Shown here: piece after piece, positions 6,710 to 11,942 of the stretch
Numbering within the stretch: position 1 is the stretch's first letter
How the letters are laid out: every line of letters starts with the position of its first letter
Origin: Anaerolineales bacterium
GTDB taxonomy: Bacteria; Chloroflexota; Anaerolineae; Anaerolineales; Villigracilaceae
Reading direction: 5' to 3'
NCBI GenBank assembly: GCA_028689195.1
Contig: JAQTWR010000047.1
Location: 1 to 11,942, forward strand
DNA length: 11,942 nucleotides
Notes under the pieces: generated by a model
The model's input: the letters and a program-made list of their open reading frames with translations, nothing else
The model's database searches: none
Told to the model about the DNA's origin: nothing
Translations under genes and position numbers: made by a program

Positions 6710-7216
6710 CTACTGAATATATTTTGCGAACTCCGCTTCAAAATCCTCTTGCGAGGTATAGCCGATAAATTTTTTCAACACCTTTCCGTTTGCGTCCAGT
6801 AAATAAAATTCGGGCTGGTAATAAAAACCCAGCGCGCGCTGAAAACTATCCGTATTCGCGTCGTCCGCGTCTAAAAATGCGAACTTGATCTTGCCGTAAT
6901 ATTTTGCTTCAAGCCCATGAACCATGGGCGCCATCGAGCGGCAGGTACTTCAGGTGAAGCGAAAAAATTCGACCATCTGCAAACCGCCCGAAGCGAGGTT
7001 AACCGTCGCGGGGTCGGTGGCTTGAAGTTTATCGCCGCGCGAAGTAACCGCAGGGACGACAGCGGGCGCTTGCGTGGCTTGAGGCTGGGAAACGCTTTCG
7101 GCGGGTTGAGTCGCTGCCTGCGTCGAATTCGCGGCGGGTTGTTTCGCTTGGGGGGCGCAGGAAGTCGACAAAAGGGCAACCAAAATCAGGGTTGGAAAAA
7201 AAGCGCGGGGTTTCAT
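6710..7216 (-). CDS. Thioredoxin-like lipoprotein, candidate selenoprotein (TGA = Sec in UxxC)
   Basis: Read through one in-frame TGA (6950-6952), this gives 168 residues. The signal peptide MKPRAFFPTLILVALLSTSC suggests a lipoprotein (Cys20, non-ideal lipobox). A Gln/Ala/Pro-rich linker leads to a thioredoxin fold. The strand MVEFF is followed by RFT-U-STC-RSMAP, where the TGA (residue 89) replaces the first Cys of CxxC and Cys92 is the resolving Cys. Then come a helix (HGLEAKYYG), the strand KFAFLDADD, and the probable cis-Pro135 (YYQPEFYLLD), 43 residues after Cys92 (41 in E. coli thioredoxin). Both halves are in the same frame and the fold is complete only when joined. AAGGAG precedes the ATG. 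The likely role is extracytoplasmic thiol-disulfide or peroxide chemistry; the exact substrate is unknown. The alternative is a nonsense mutation or base error converting TGC/TGT to TGA. Confidence 0.8.
6906..6939 (-). promoter_or_regulatory. SECIS-like hairpin downstream of the in-frame TGA
   Basis: In the minus-strand RNA, GCCCAU (6929-6924) pairs perfectly with AUGGGC (6918-6913) around the loop GGUUC. A lower stem (bases 11-16 after the UGA with 38-44, one bulged A and one G-U pair) is separated by a UGGC bulge. Bacterial SECIS elements lie directly after the UGA, with the apical loop about 16-37 nt downstream and a conserved G-U in it; here the loop starts 27 nt after the UGA and begins GGU. 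This matches what SelB recognises, but has not been scored by software. Confidence 0.65.
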
Positions 7217-7235
7217 TTCATCTCCTTATATTTTT

Positions 7236-7254
7236 ACGTCAGACAATTTGACGT
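7236..7254. promoter_or_regulatory. Palindromic candidate operator in a divergent spacer
   Basis: ACGTCA (7236-7241) and TGACGT (7249-7254) form a perfect inverted repeat with a 7-base centre, about 20 bases upstream of the thioredoxin-like gene. It sits in the 136-base spacer shared with the divergent response regulator, so a dimeric regulator bound here could affect both. No regulator gene is identifiable nearby. Confidence 0.4.
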
Positions 7255-7306
7255 CTCGCTATCTTACAAAATCAGAAGAACGCCGCGGGCGGCAAATAAC
7301 AGCCCC

Positions 7307-7341
7307 TTGCCAATTCATCTGTATTATGCTATTTTTAGCAT
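7307..7341 (+). promoter_or_regulatory. Possible extended -10 promoter and small palindrome before the response regulator
   Basis: TTGCCA (7307-7312) is followed after 17 bases by TATTTT (7330-7335), preceded by TGC as in extended -10 promoters. The -10 lies inside a perfect inverted repeat, ATGCTA-TTTT-TAGCAT (7326-7341), which ends just before the AAGGA ribosome binding site (7343-7347). The predicted transcript start, near 7342, would give a very short leader, so the element may instead act as an operator or as a hairpin. Confidence 0.35.
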
Positions 7342-7352
7342 TAAGGATAAGA

Positions 7353-7733
7353 ATGACTGATTTCCAGCAAAAAACGGTAATGATTATCGAAGACGAACCA
7401 GACGCCGCGGAAATGTTCGGCGAAATGATGCGCGTAAATGGATTCCGCGTGATCAAGCTGTTTTCCAGCGCGCCCGCCATCCCCATGCTCTCGCAAGAAA
7501 AACCCGACCTCGTCATTTTGGACGTGATGATGCCCGAAATTTCCGGTCTTGAAGTGCTGCGACACATCCGCGGCGAACCCGAACTCGCCGCCATCCCCGT
7601 CATCATCGTCTCGGCGAAAAGTATGCCCGGCGACATCAAAATCGGTCTGGAAGCGGGCGCGTCCATGTACCTCACCAAGCCCGTCGGTTTTCTCGATCTC
7701 AAAAATGCCGTCGAAAAAGTTTTATCCGCATAA
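7353..7733 (+). CDS. Single-domain response regulator (receiver domain only)
   Basis: This is a 126-residue CheY-like receiver. The acidic pocket is EDE (13-15), the phospho-acceptor Asp57 is in LVILDVMMP, the switch Ser87 is in VIIVSAK and the conserved Lys109 is in LTKP. There is no output domain and no room for one, so it acts through protein contacts or as a phosphorelay intermediate. No histidine kinase is encoded in the window. I chose the ATG at 7353 because AAGGA lies 5 bases upstream; a longer frame from 7248 has an N-terminal extension unlike receivers. It is followed after 6 bases by thpR in the same direction, suggesting co-transcription without a clear functional link. Confidence 0.93.
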   Translation: MTDFQQKTVMIIEDEPDAAEMFGEMMRVNGFRVIKLFSSAPAIPMLSQEKPDLVILDVMMPEISGLEVLRHIRGEPELAAIPVIIVSAKSMPGDIKIGLEAGASMYLTKPVGFLDLKNAVEKVLSA

Positions 7734-7739
7734 ACTTGC

Positions 7740-8336
7740 ATGAGTCTTTTGCGCGCCTTTATCGCCATCGAATTTCCTAAACATACCCGCGATGCGGTCG
7801 CTCAACAAACCGCGCAGCTGCGCCAAACTTTGGGGAACGATATTATCCGCTGGGTTCCGCCCGAAAATATGCACCTGACGCTAAAATTTATCGGGGAAGT
7901 CGCCGCATCGCATCTGAGTTTTCTCAAGCAGATGATTTCTCACGCGGCGGATTCATACCCTCAGTTTGACCTGCAACTCAGCGGGCTTGGCTCGTACCCG
8001 GCGACGCGCCCTCCTCGCGTGTTGTGGATTGGAATCCACGCCCCGAATATTTTAATCGCGCTTCAAAAAGATATAGAAGCGGGCGCGGCGCGATTAGGAT
8101 ATGAACCCGAAGAACGTCCTTTCGCGCCGCATCTCACGCTCGGCAGAACGCGCCAAAACGCAAATCCCGCCGAACTGCCGAAAATCCGCGCCGCGCTGAA
8201 CGCAATTCAACTTGGCAAAATTGATACCGCGCAAATAGACTCCGTCCATCTTTTCAAAAGCGATCTGAACCCGGGCGGCTCGATCTACACAAAATTATTT
8301 TCTGCGCCATTAAAAGCGGACTCAAGAATCCCCTGA
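7740..8336 (+). CDS. thpR: RNA 2',3'-cyclic phosphodiesterase (2'-5' RNA ligase family)
   Basis: This 198-residue cytoplasmic protein belongs to the 2H phosphoesterase superfamily. Both catalytic motifs are present: HLTL at 45-48 (in NMHLTLKFIGE) and HLTL at 131-134 (in PFAPHLTLGR), about 86 residues apart as expected. The N-terminus LLRAFIAIEFP and the late VHLFKSDLNPGGSIYTKL are also characteristic. Family members hydrolyse 2',3'-cyclic phosphate ends of RNA to 2'-phosphate and can join tRNA halves with a 2'-5' bond in vitro; the cellular role is unclear. No good ribosome binding site precedes the ATG, and the previous stop is 6 bases away, so translation probably depends on coupling to the response regulator gene. 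Confidence 0.94.
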   Translation: MSLLRAFIAIEFPKHTRDAVAQQTAQLRQTLGNDIIRWVPPENMHLTLKFIGEVAASHLSFLKQMISHAADSYPQFDLQLSGLGSYPATRPPRVLWIGIHAPNILIALQKDIEAGAARLGYEPEERPFAPHLTLGRTRQNANPAELPKIRAALNAIQLGKIDTAQIDSVHLFKSDLNPGGSIYTKLFSAPLKADSRIP

Positions 8337-8358
8337 TTTTTGAGTAAAACCGCAAAGT

Positions 8359-8380
8359 TCAAAAGTCTGGAGACTTTTGA
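8359..8380. repeat. Perfect 10-bp inverted repeat upstream of rsfS
   Basis: TCAAAAGTCT and AGACTTTTGA are exact reverse complements with GG in the centre, in the 67-base gap between thpR and rsfS. In RNA it would form a tight hairpin ending about 14 bases before the rsfS ribosome binding site. It lacks a T-run and so is not a typical terminator. It could be a processing or translational control site, or one copy of a dispersed short repeat. Confidence 0.55.
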
Positions 8381-8403
8381 GTTCAACACATTTGAGGTGA
8401 ACC

Positions 8404-8748
8404 CTGAACGCACTAGAACTTGCCCGCGAAATCGTAAACTCGCTCGAAGATAAAAAGGGCGAAGACATTGTCCTGATAGACCTGAAAGAAATCGTTTCTT
8501 TCACCGATTATTTTATTATCTGCACAGGCACCAGCGACCGCATGATAGACGCGCTCGCCAAAGCCGCCATTGAAGACATCCGCGCCGCGCACAAGAAGAA
8601 GGGCAAACTGCAAGGCTTCTCCCGCGACGGCTGGATAATCATTGATTACGGCGACGTTGTCGTACATCTTTTCTCGCCGGACCAGAGGGGTTTTTATAAT
8701 TTGGAAGAATTATGGGAAGACGGTAAAGTGTTGGTGAGGGTGCAATAA
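8404..8748 (+). CDS. rsfS: Ribosomal silencing factor RsfS, with CTG start
   Basis: This 114-residue protein is of typical length. RsfS binds ribosomal protein L14 (uL14) and blocks joining of the 30S and 50S subunits under nutrient limitation. Signature segments are LELAREIVNSLEDKKGEDI at the N-terminus, FTDYFIICTGTSDRMIDALA (33-52), and GWIIIDYGDVVVHLFSPDQRGFYNLEELWED (76-106). The conserved N-terminal half is encoded upstream of the first in-frame ATG (8542). The only in-frame initiation candidate after the stop at 8398-8400 is CTG at 8404, preceded by a strong GAGGTG (8394-8399) at 4-base spacing. The gene ends the three-gene run, with a strong terminator 33 bases after the stop. The usual partners nadD and obg are not adjacent. 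Confidence 0.92.
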   Translation: MNALELAREIVNSLEDKKGEDIVLIDLKEIVSFTDYFIICTGTSDRMIDALAKAAIEDIRAAHKKKGKLQGFSRDGWIIIDYGDVVVHLFSPDQRGFYNLEELWEDGKVLVRVQ

Positions 8749-8781
8749 AGAGGGTAGAAATTAGAGAGTAAAGAATAATTG

Positions 8782-8815
8782 TTTCCTGCGCAGACAGACG
8801 CGCAGGAAATTTTTT
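8782..8815 (+). terminator. Rho-independent terminator after rsfS
   Basis: TTTCCTGCGC (8782-8791) and GCGCAGGAAA (8800-8809) form a perfect 10-bp stem around an 8-base loop, followed by six T's. It ends the response regulator-thpR-rsfS unit. Confidence 0.92.
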
Positions 8816-8856
8816 ATTTAATGCAAGTTGCCGCTACCATGGATTTTGACTGATTT

Positions 8857-8891
8857 GAAAAAAATCTGTGTAAATCCGTGAAATCTGTGGC
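8857..8891. repeat. Dispersed repeat copy A (inverted relative to the next element)
   Basis: This AT-rich stretch contains GTAAATCCGTGAAA (8870-8883), whose exact reverse complement is at 8962-8975 in the palindrome below. The neighbouring bases also align (GCC-CA/GC-ATTT), so it is a degraded copy of the same unit in opposite orientation. There is no sign of coding. Confidence 0.55.
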
Positions 8892-8949
8892 AAAGGTTTC
8901 TTGTTTTTGACTTATGCAAAAAGTCTAATGGATAAAAAAACAAAACCCA

Positions 8950-9023
8950 TTAGCCGCAAATTTTCACGGATTTACGCGAATCTAGTTTGAAAATCCGCGA
9001 GAATTCGTAAAATTCGCGGCTAA
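8950..9023. repeat. 74-base imperfect palindromic intergenic repeat
   Basis: TTAGCCGC (8950-8957) pairs with GCGGCTAA (9016-9023). Inward, AATTTT, ACG, ATT and CGCG segments of the left arm each have complementary partners in the right arm, with a few mismatches. The whole can fold into a long cruciform or hairpin, like REP/BIME or miniature inverted-repeat elements. Together with copy A it fills most of the 371-base gene-free spacer 8749-9119, which otherwise holds only two terminators. Confidence 0.65.
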
Positions 9024-9063
9024 AATTCTTGAAACAGGCTTAACCATTATTCACGTTAACAAT

Positions 9064-9104
9064 AAAAAAAACATCCCACAGATAAAAATCCACAGGATGT
9101 TTTT
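9064..9104 (-). terminator. Rho-independent terminator of ndk
   Basis: AAAAACATCC (9067-9076) and GGATGTTTTT (9095-9104) pair perfectly around an 18-base loop. Read on the minus strand, the stem is followed by a run of T's (the A's from 9064), which fits termination of the ndk transcript 15 bases after its stop. The long loop makes it slightly atypical. Confidence 0.75.
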
Positions 9105-9119
9105 ACGAATTACGAACTT

Positions 9120-9572
9120 CTATTTCTCAAATACCCACGCGTCTACTGCGCGCGCCCAATCTACCAATTCATCCTTCTTGAACCAGAGCGCGACTTCGCG
9201 TTCGCCGGTTTCAGGTTTATCCGAAGCGTGGATGAGATTGCGTCCCACTTCGAGCGCAAAGTCATGGCGGATGGTGCCGGGGGCGGATTCTACGGGCTTG
9301 GTCGAGCCGACGGTCTGGCGCACAGCCGCAACCGCGTTGGGACCTTCCCATACCATCGCCATCACAGGCGCAGATGTGATGTAAGCAATCAATCCGTCAT
9401 AAAAGCCTTTGCCCTTATGCTCGGCATAATGAGATTCAGCCAGTTCATTGCCGACCTTGATAAATTTGGCGGCAACCAAACGAAGTCCGCGGCGTTCAAA
9501 GCGGGAGATGGCTTCGCCGATCAATCCGCGCTGCACGCCATCGGGTTTTACAAGTACGAGCGTTCTTTCCAC
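9120..9572 (-). CDS. ndk: Nucleoside diphosphate kinase
   Basis: Ndk transfers the gamma phosphate from ATP to nucleoside diphosphates through a phosphohistidine and balances NTP/dNTP pools. The 150-residue length is standard. KPDGVQRG is at 9-16, and the catalytic His115 lies in [20 protein letters not shown], which matches the family signature N-x2-H-x-S-D. The N-terminal strand [12 protein letters not shown] and the C-terminal tryptophan region are also typical. The start is GTG at 9572, supported by GGAGGA 6 bases upstream on the minus strand. It follows the large TPR gene by 48 bases in the same direction; a weak promoter-like TATATT (9597-9592) and a 15-base palindrome lie in that gap. 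Confidence 0.97.
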   Translation of the reverse strand: MERTLVLVKPDGVQRGLIGEAISRFERRGLRLVAAKFIKVGNELAESHYAEHKGKGFYDGLIAYITSAPVMAMVWEGPNAVAAVRQTVGSTKPVESAPGTIRHDFALEVGRNLIHASDKPETGEREVALWFKKDELVDWARAVDAWVFEK

Positions 9573-9600
9573 AGAAATTCCTCCGAAATAAAATATATAA

Positions 9601-9615
9601 CGATTCGTCGAATCG
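9601..9615. promoter_or_regulatory. 15-base palindrome in the ndk upstream region
   Basis: CGATTCG and CGAATCG are exact reverse complements around a single T. The site lies between the TPR gene stop and the ndk start, just upstream of the AT-rich TATATT (9597-9592, minus strand), so it could be an operator over an ndk promoter. Evidence is sequence symmetry only. Confidence 0.3.
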
Positions 9616-9620
9616 CTAAA

Positions 9621-11942
9621 TTAACGTATTAACTCTTCCGCCTTGTTATAGGCTTCGAGGGCTTCCTTCAAACGGTTGGCGCGCATATAAGCGTCGCCCA
9701 ACGCCTGCCAGATACTCACTTCCACAGGGTAGCGGTAAATGGATTCTTTCAAATCGCGGATGGTCTCTTCGAGATGTTTCCCCTTCTTGATGAGATTTCC
9801 ATAATGCTTCAACGCCGTCGGAATGTCGCCGCGCTCCAACTCGCCCTTGGCTTGATCCAACGCGGCGGTTCCGCTTTGCGCCTCAGGTTGGCGCGTCCGC
9901 GCGGGCAATCCTGTTTTCTTCCTGGCGGGCGCATCTGCGGGTTGAACTTGAACGGGCTGCGCGGGTTTCTGCGCCACAGGTTGCTTCTGCTCGGGCGCGG
10001 CTGGAATTGGCTTCGGCTCGACGGGTTTCCAATCTGAAGGCGAGGTGGGCATGGGCTGCACAGACTCGAACTTTTCGCGGTGATCCCATGGCGAGAGTTC
10101 GTCCTCATCGGGGATAGGCTCCGCTTCGCTGGTATCCAGAAGCCAATCGGGCAGGCTTTCCATCGCGGCGGGCGCAGGTTCCTCTTTTGTCACAGGCTGC
10201 CAGTCATCGGCTGATTCTTTTGCCTGAGAATCCACGTCGCTCAACCAATCGGGCAGATTGGATTTTGAAACAACGGGCGGCTCGTTTTTATTTGCAATCG
10301 CATCAGCCGCGATGGAAGCGGGCGTGGGCATTGCGTCGAAGGGAAGTCCCGGCTCCTCGTCCAAACTGCTCAGCCAATCTGAAAGATCGTTTTGCGGCAT
10401 ATCCTCGGCAGAAGTCTTTGGCGCGGACAATTCATCTACGCCGCTCAACCAGGCGGGCAAATCGGATTTTTGCGAATCTTGGGTCCGTCCGCTTGCGTCC
10501 GTATCGCTCAGCCATTCTGGGATTTCGCCGCGTTCTAAAGCGGGTTCTTCCGTTTGGTTTGCGGATTGGGCTGTCGAAGCGCTTTCAAATTCGGCAAAGA
10601 ATTGCTCGCCGATATTCATTGCGTTTTCAACGGGCGCGGATTGTTCTGGCTGCGAAGCGCTTTCGAATTCAGCGAAGAATTGCTCGCCAATATTCATCGC
10701 GTTTTCAACGGGCGCGGATTCTTGCTGACCGATGTTTTGCGCCTGCGTCACCCATTCGGGCGGGGTCTCGTTGCGTTTGCTTGGGTCGGTGACCAGTTCT
10801 TCGGGTTTTGCGCCGTGCTTCGCGGCAAGCGATTCGAGCCATGCAACCGCGTCGTCTTGTTCCTGCGCGGTGGAGCCTAATCTATCGGCAGAAGCGGCGG
10901 GCGGCTTTTGAACGGGCGCGGATTCTTGCTGACCAATATCTTGCGCCTGCGTCACCCATTCGGGCGGAGTCTCGTTGCGTTTGCTTGGGTCGGTGACCAG
11001 TTCTTCGGGTTTTGCGCCGTGCTTCGCGGCAAGCGATTCGAGCCATGCCACCGCGTCGTCTTGTTCCTGCGCGGTGGAGCCTAAACTATCGGCAGAAGCG
11101 GCGGGCGGCGCGGGCGTAAATTCAACGGGCTGCGAATCGCCAAGTCCGCTGAGCCAATCAGGGACGTCGGCGGGTTGCGCGGGCGTTAATTCAACAGGCT
11201 GCGAATCGCCAAGTCCGCTGATCCAATCGGGGACGTCGGCGGGCTGCGCGGGCGTTAATTCGACGGGCTGCGAATCGCCAAGTCCGCTGAGCCAATCGGG
11301 GACGTCGGCGGGCTGCGCGGATTCGGTTTGCGGAGTTTGCCCTTTCAGCCAATCAGGAATATCAGCGGGGGCGAGCTCTGACGCGGGTTCTTCATCAAAC
11401 ATAGAGGTGGGTTGTTCAGGGCTGGTGGATTCTCCCCAACCTGCGGCGCGAAGGAAATCGGGAATGCCATCGCTCGATTGGGAAGATTCGGGCGCGGGGG
11501 CTGCCTCTGAAGATTCCGCGGGCTTCAACCAATCGGGTTGTTCGGATGGCGAAGCGGCAAGCCCAAGCGAGGAACTCCACTCGCGCGGCGCGGATTCTTC
11601 CATTTTGTATTCGAGCCGCTCCAGATTAATGGCGGCATCGGGGACTTCGCTAGATTGAAAAACGGAGCCTTTTACGAAAGTGGCGTACGGGTCGAGTTCG
11701 CCGACGCGCATACGATAAACCTGCGTGCTTTCGGCGGCGCCTGCCGTGGCGGGCAGCAGCTCGACCATGATGCGGTTTGCGTCGAAGCAATACGCGTAAC
11801 GTTTGAGCAGTTGCACGCACATATCCGACGCATCCGCTTTTTGCCCGCCCTTGAAGTAGGCGCGCGCGAGCAGGACTTGCATATCCATGCGCTGCGGGTC
11901 CTGGGCAAGCACGGCGCGAATTTCGGCGATGGCTTGCGGATA
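9621..11942 (-). CDS. Large TPR protein with repetitive D-W-L linker (5' end outside window)
   Basis: 773 codons are visible; the frame is still open at the right edge and starts inside a TPR (YPQAIAEIRAVLAQDPQRMDMQVLLARAYFKGG), so the true N-terminus lies beyond. A C-terminal TPR block (from about GTAALDQAKGELERGDI to the end, EALEAYNKAEELIR) closes the protein. Between them lie about 580 residues of acidic, Pro/Ser/Glu-rich, probably disordered sequence. At least ten short P-D-W-L-like motifs occur there (IPDWLKG, VPDWLSGLG, LPAWLSGVD, LSDWLSSLD, LPDWLLD). Three families of internal repeats, of 23, 68 and 26 residues, are embedded in it. No catalytic domain or signal peptide is visible. TPRs suggest a scaffold, and the D-W-L motifs look like repeated docking peptides, but the partner is unknown. 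It precedes ndk in the same direction. Confidence 0.85.
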   Translation of the reverse strand, partial: YPQAIAEIRAVLAQDPQRMDMQVLLARAYFKGGQKADASDMCVQLLKRYAYCFDANRIMVELLPATAGAAESTQVYRMRVGELDPYATFVKGSVFQSSEVPDAAINLERLEYKMEESAPREWSSSLGLAASPSEQPDWLKPAESSEAAPAPESSQSSDGIPDFLRAAGWGESTSPEQPTSMFDEEPASELAPADIPDWLKGQTPQTESAQPADVPDWLSGLGDSQPVELTPAQPADVPDWISGLGDSQPVELTPAQPADVPDWLSGLGDSQPVEFTPAPPAASADSLGSTAQEQDDAVAWLESLAAKHGAKPEELVTDPSKRNETPPEWVTQAQDIGQQESAPVQKPPAASADRLGSTAQEQDDAVAWLESLAAKHGAKPEELVTDPSKRNETPPEWVTQAQNIGQQESAPVENAMNIGEQFFAEFESASQPEQSAPVENAMNIGEQFFAEFESASTAQSANQTEEPALERGEIPEWLSDTDASGRTQDSQKSDLPAWLSGVDELSAPKTSAEDMPQNDLSDWLSSLDEEPGLPFDAMPTPASIAADAIANKNEPPVVSKSNLPDWLSDVDSQAKESADDWQPVTKEEPAPAAMESLPDWLLDTSEAEPIPDEDELSPWDHREKFESVQPMPTSPSDWKPVEPKPIPAAPEQKQPVAQKPAQPVQVQPADAPARKKTGLPARTRQPEAQSGTAALDQAKGELERGDIPTALKHYGNLIKKGKHLEETIRDLKESIYRYPVEVSIWQALGDAYMRANRLKEALEAYNKAEELIR
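10576..10720. repeat. 78-base (26-codon) tandem repeat in the TPR gene
   Basis: Two units starting at 10576 and 10654 encode NAMNIGEQFFAEFESAS plus a variable tail ending in SAPVE. The copies differ mainly at third codon positions, suggesting an older, selected duplication. Confidence 0.85.
10707..11108. repeat. 204-base (68-codon) near-identical tandem repeat in the TPR gene
   Basis: Units begin at 10707 and 10911. Each encodes the segment that includes DDAVAWLESLAAKHGAKPEE and NETPPEWVTQAQ. They differ at only a handful of bases, so the duplication is recent or the copies are homogenised by recombination. Such a repeat could vary in copy number and can be collapsed by short-read assembly. 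Confidence 0.9.
11113..11318. repeat. Three 69-base (23-codon) tandem repeats in the TPR gene
   Basis: Units at about 11121, 11190 and 11259 repeat exactly every 69 bases and encode DVPDW(L/I)SGLGDSQPVE followed by an Ala/Pro-rich spacer. Each unit delivers one D-W-L-type motif at regular spacing. Confidence 0.9.

Noticed and set aside
6710..6934. Independent 74-residue gene starting at ATG 6934
   Set aside because: It would begin after the active site with no ribosome binding site and no first strand of the fold; it is better read as the C-terminal half of the TGA-containing gene.
8542..8748. Short form of RsfS starting at ATG 8542
   Set aside because: It would lose the conserved N-terminal half (LEDKKGEDI and TDYFIICTG), which is encoded in the same frame upstream.
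8857..9023. CRISPR array
   Set aside because: The repeats are inverted, imperfect and without regular unique spacers; there are no cas genes.
10576..11318. CRISPR or mobile element from the repeat pattern
   Set aside because: All periods are multiples of three and keep one open frame; these are in-frame protein repeats.
10975..11658. 227-codon plus-strand frame opposite the TPR gene, with Ser/Gly/Cys-rich repeats
   Set aside because: Its repeats are only the complement of the tandem repeats in the minus-strand gene; no ribosome binding site and an unnatural composition.

Overview
The window looks like chromosomal DNA of a Chloroflexota bacterium, most likely of the Anaerolineae type. This is inferred from gene style only: moderate GC, AT-rich spacers, strong AAGGAG ribosome binding sites, Thr/Pro-rich lipoproteins, and a tetratricopeptide protein with an Asp-Trp-Leu-rich linker. 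No rRNA or other taxonomic marker is present. TGA is a normal stop here, since the genes ending at 1399 and 8336 use it.

Layout. 1-112 is the tail of an unidentified gene. 332-2409 (+) is a compact run: a CsbD-like stress protein, a 50-residue very basic protein, a membrane-anchored protein of unknown function with no canonical start codon at its likely N-terminus, and a short cation/proton antiporter overlapping it by 4 bases. A two-way terminator separates this run from a small four-helix membrane protein and ffh (both -). 4563-5930 (+) is a UMF1/Atg22-like major facilitator transporter with a near-consensus promoter, followed by a second two-way terminator. 5980-7216 (-) holds a lipoprotein of unknown function and a thioredoxin-fold lipoprotein. 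7353-8748 (+) holds a receiver-only response regulator, thpR and rsfS, ending in a strong terminator. 8749-9119 has no gene but carries palindromic repeats and two terminators. 9120-11942 (-) holds ndk and a large repeat-rich TPR protein that runs off the right edge.

The most notable feature is at 6710-7216. The thioredoxin-like gene has an in-frame TGA exactly where the first cysteine of the CxxC active site should be, giving U-S-T-C. A SECIS-like hairpin with a GGUUC apical loop lies 26 nt downstream. Both halves are in the same frame and the protein fold continues across the TGA. I read it as a selenocysteine-containing extracytoplasmic thioredoxin-like lipoprotein; an ordinary gene caller would split it into two genes.

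Other points of interest are rsfS, whose only plausible start is CTG; the antiporter with an Asp-Asp motif coupled to an unknown anchored partner; the array of D-W-L motifs and near-identical tandem repeats in the TPR protein; and a 74-base imperfect palindrome with a related inverted copy nearby.
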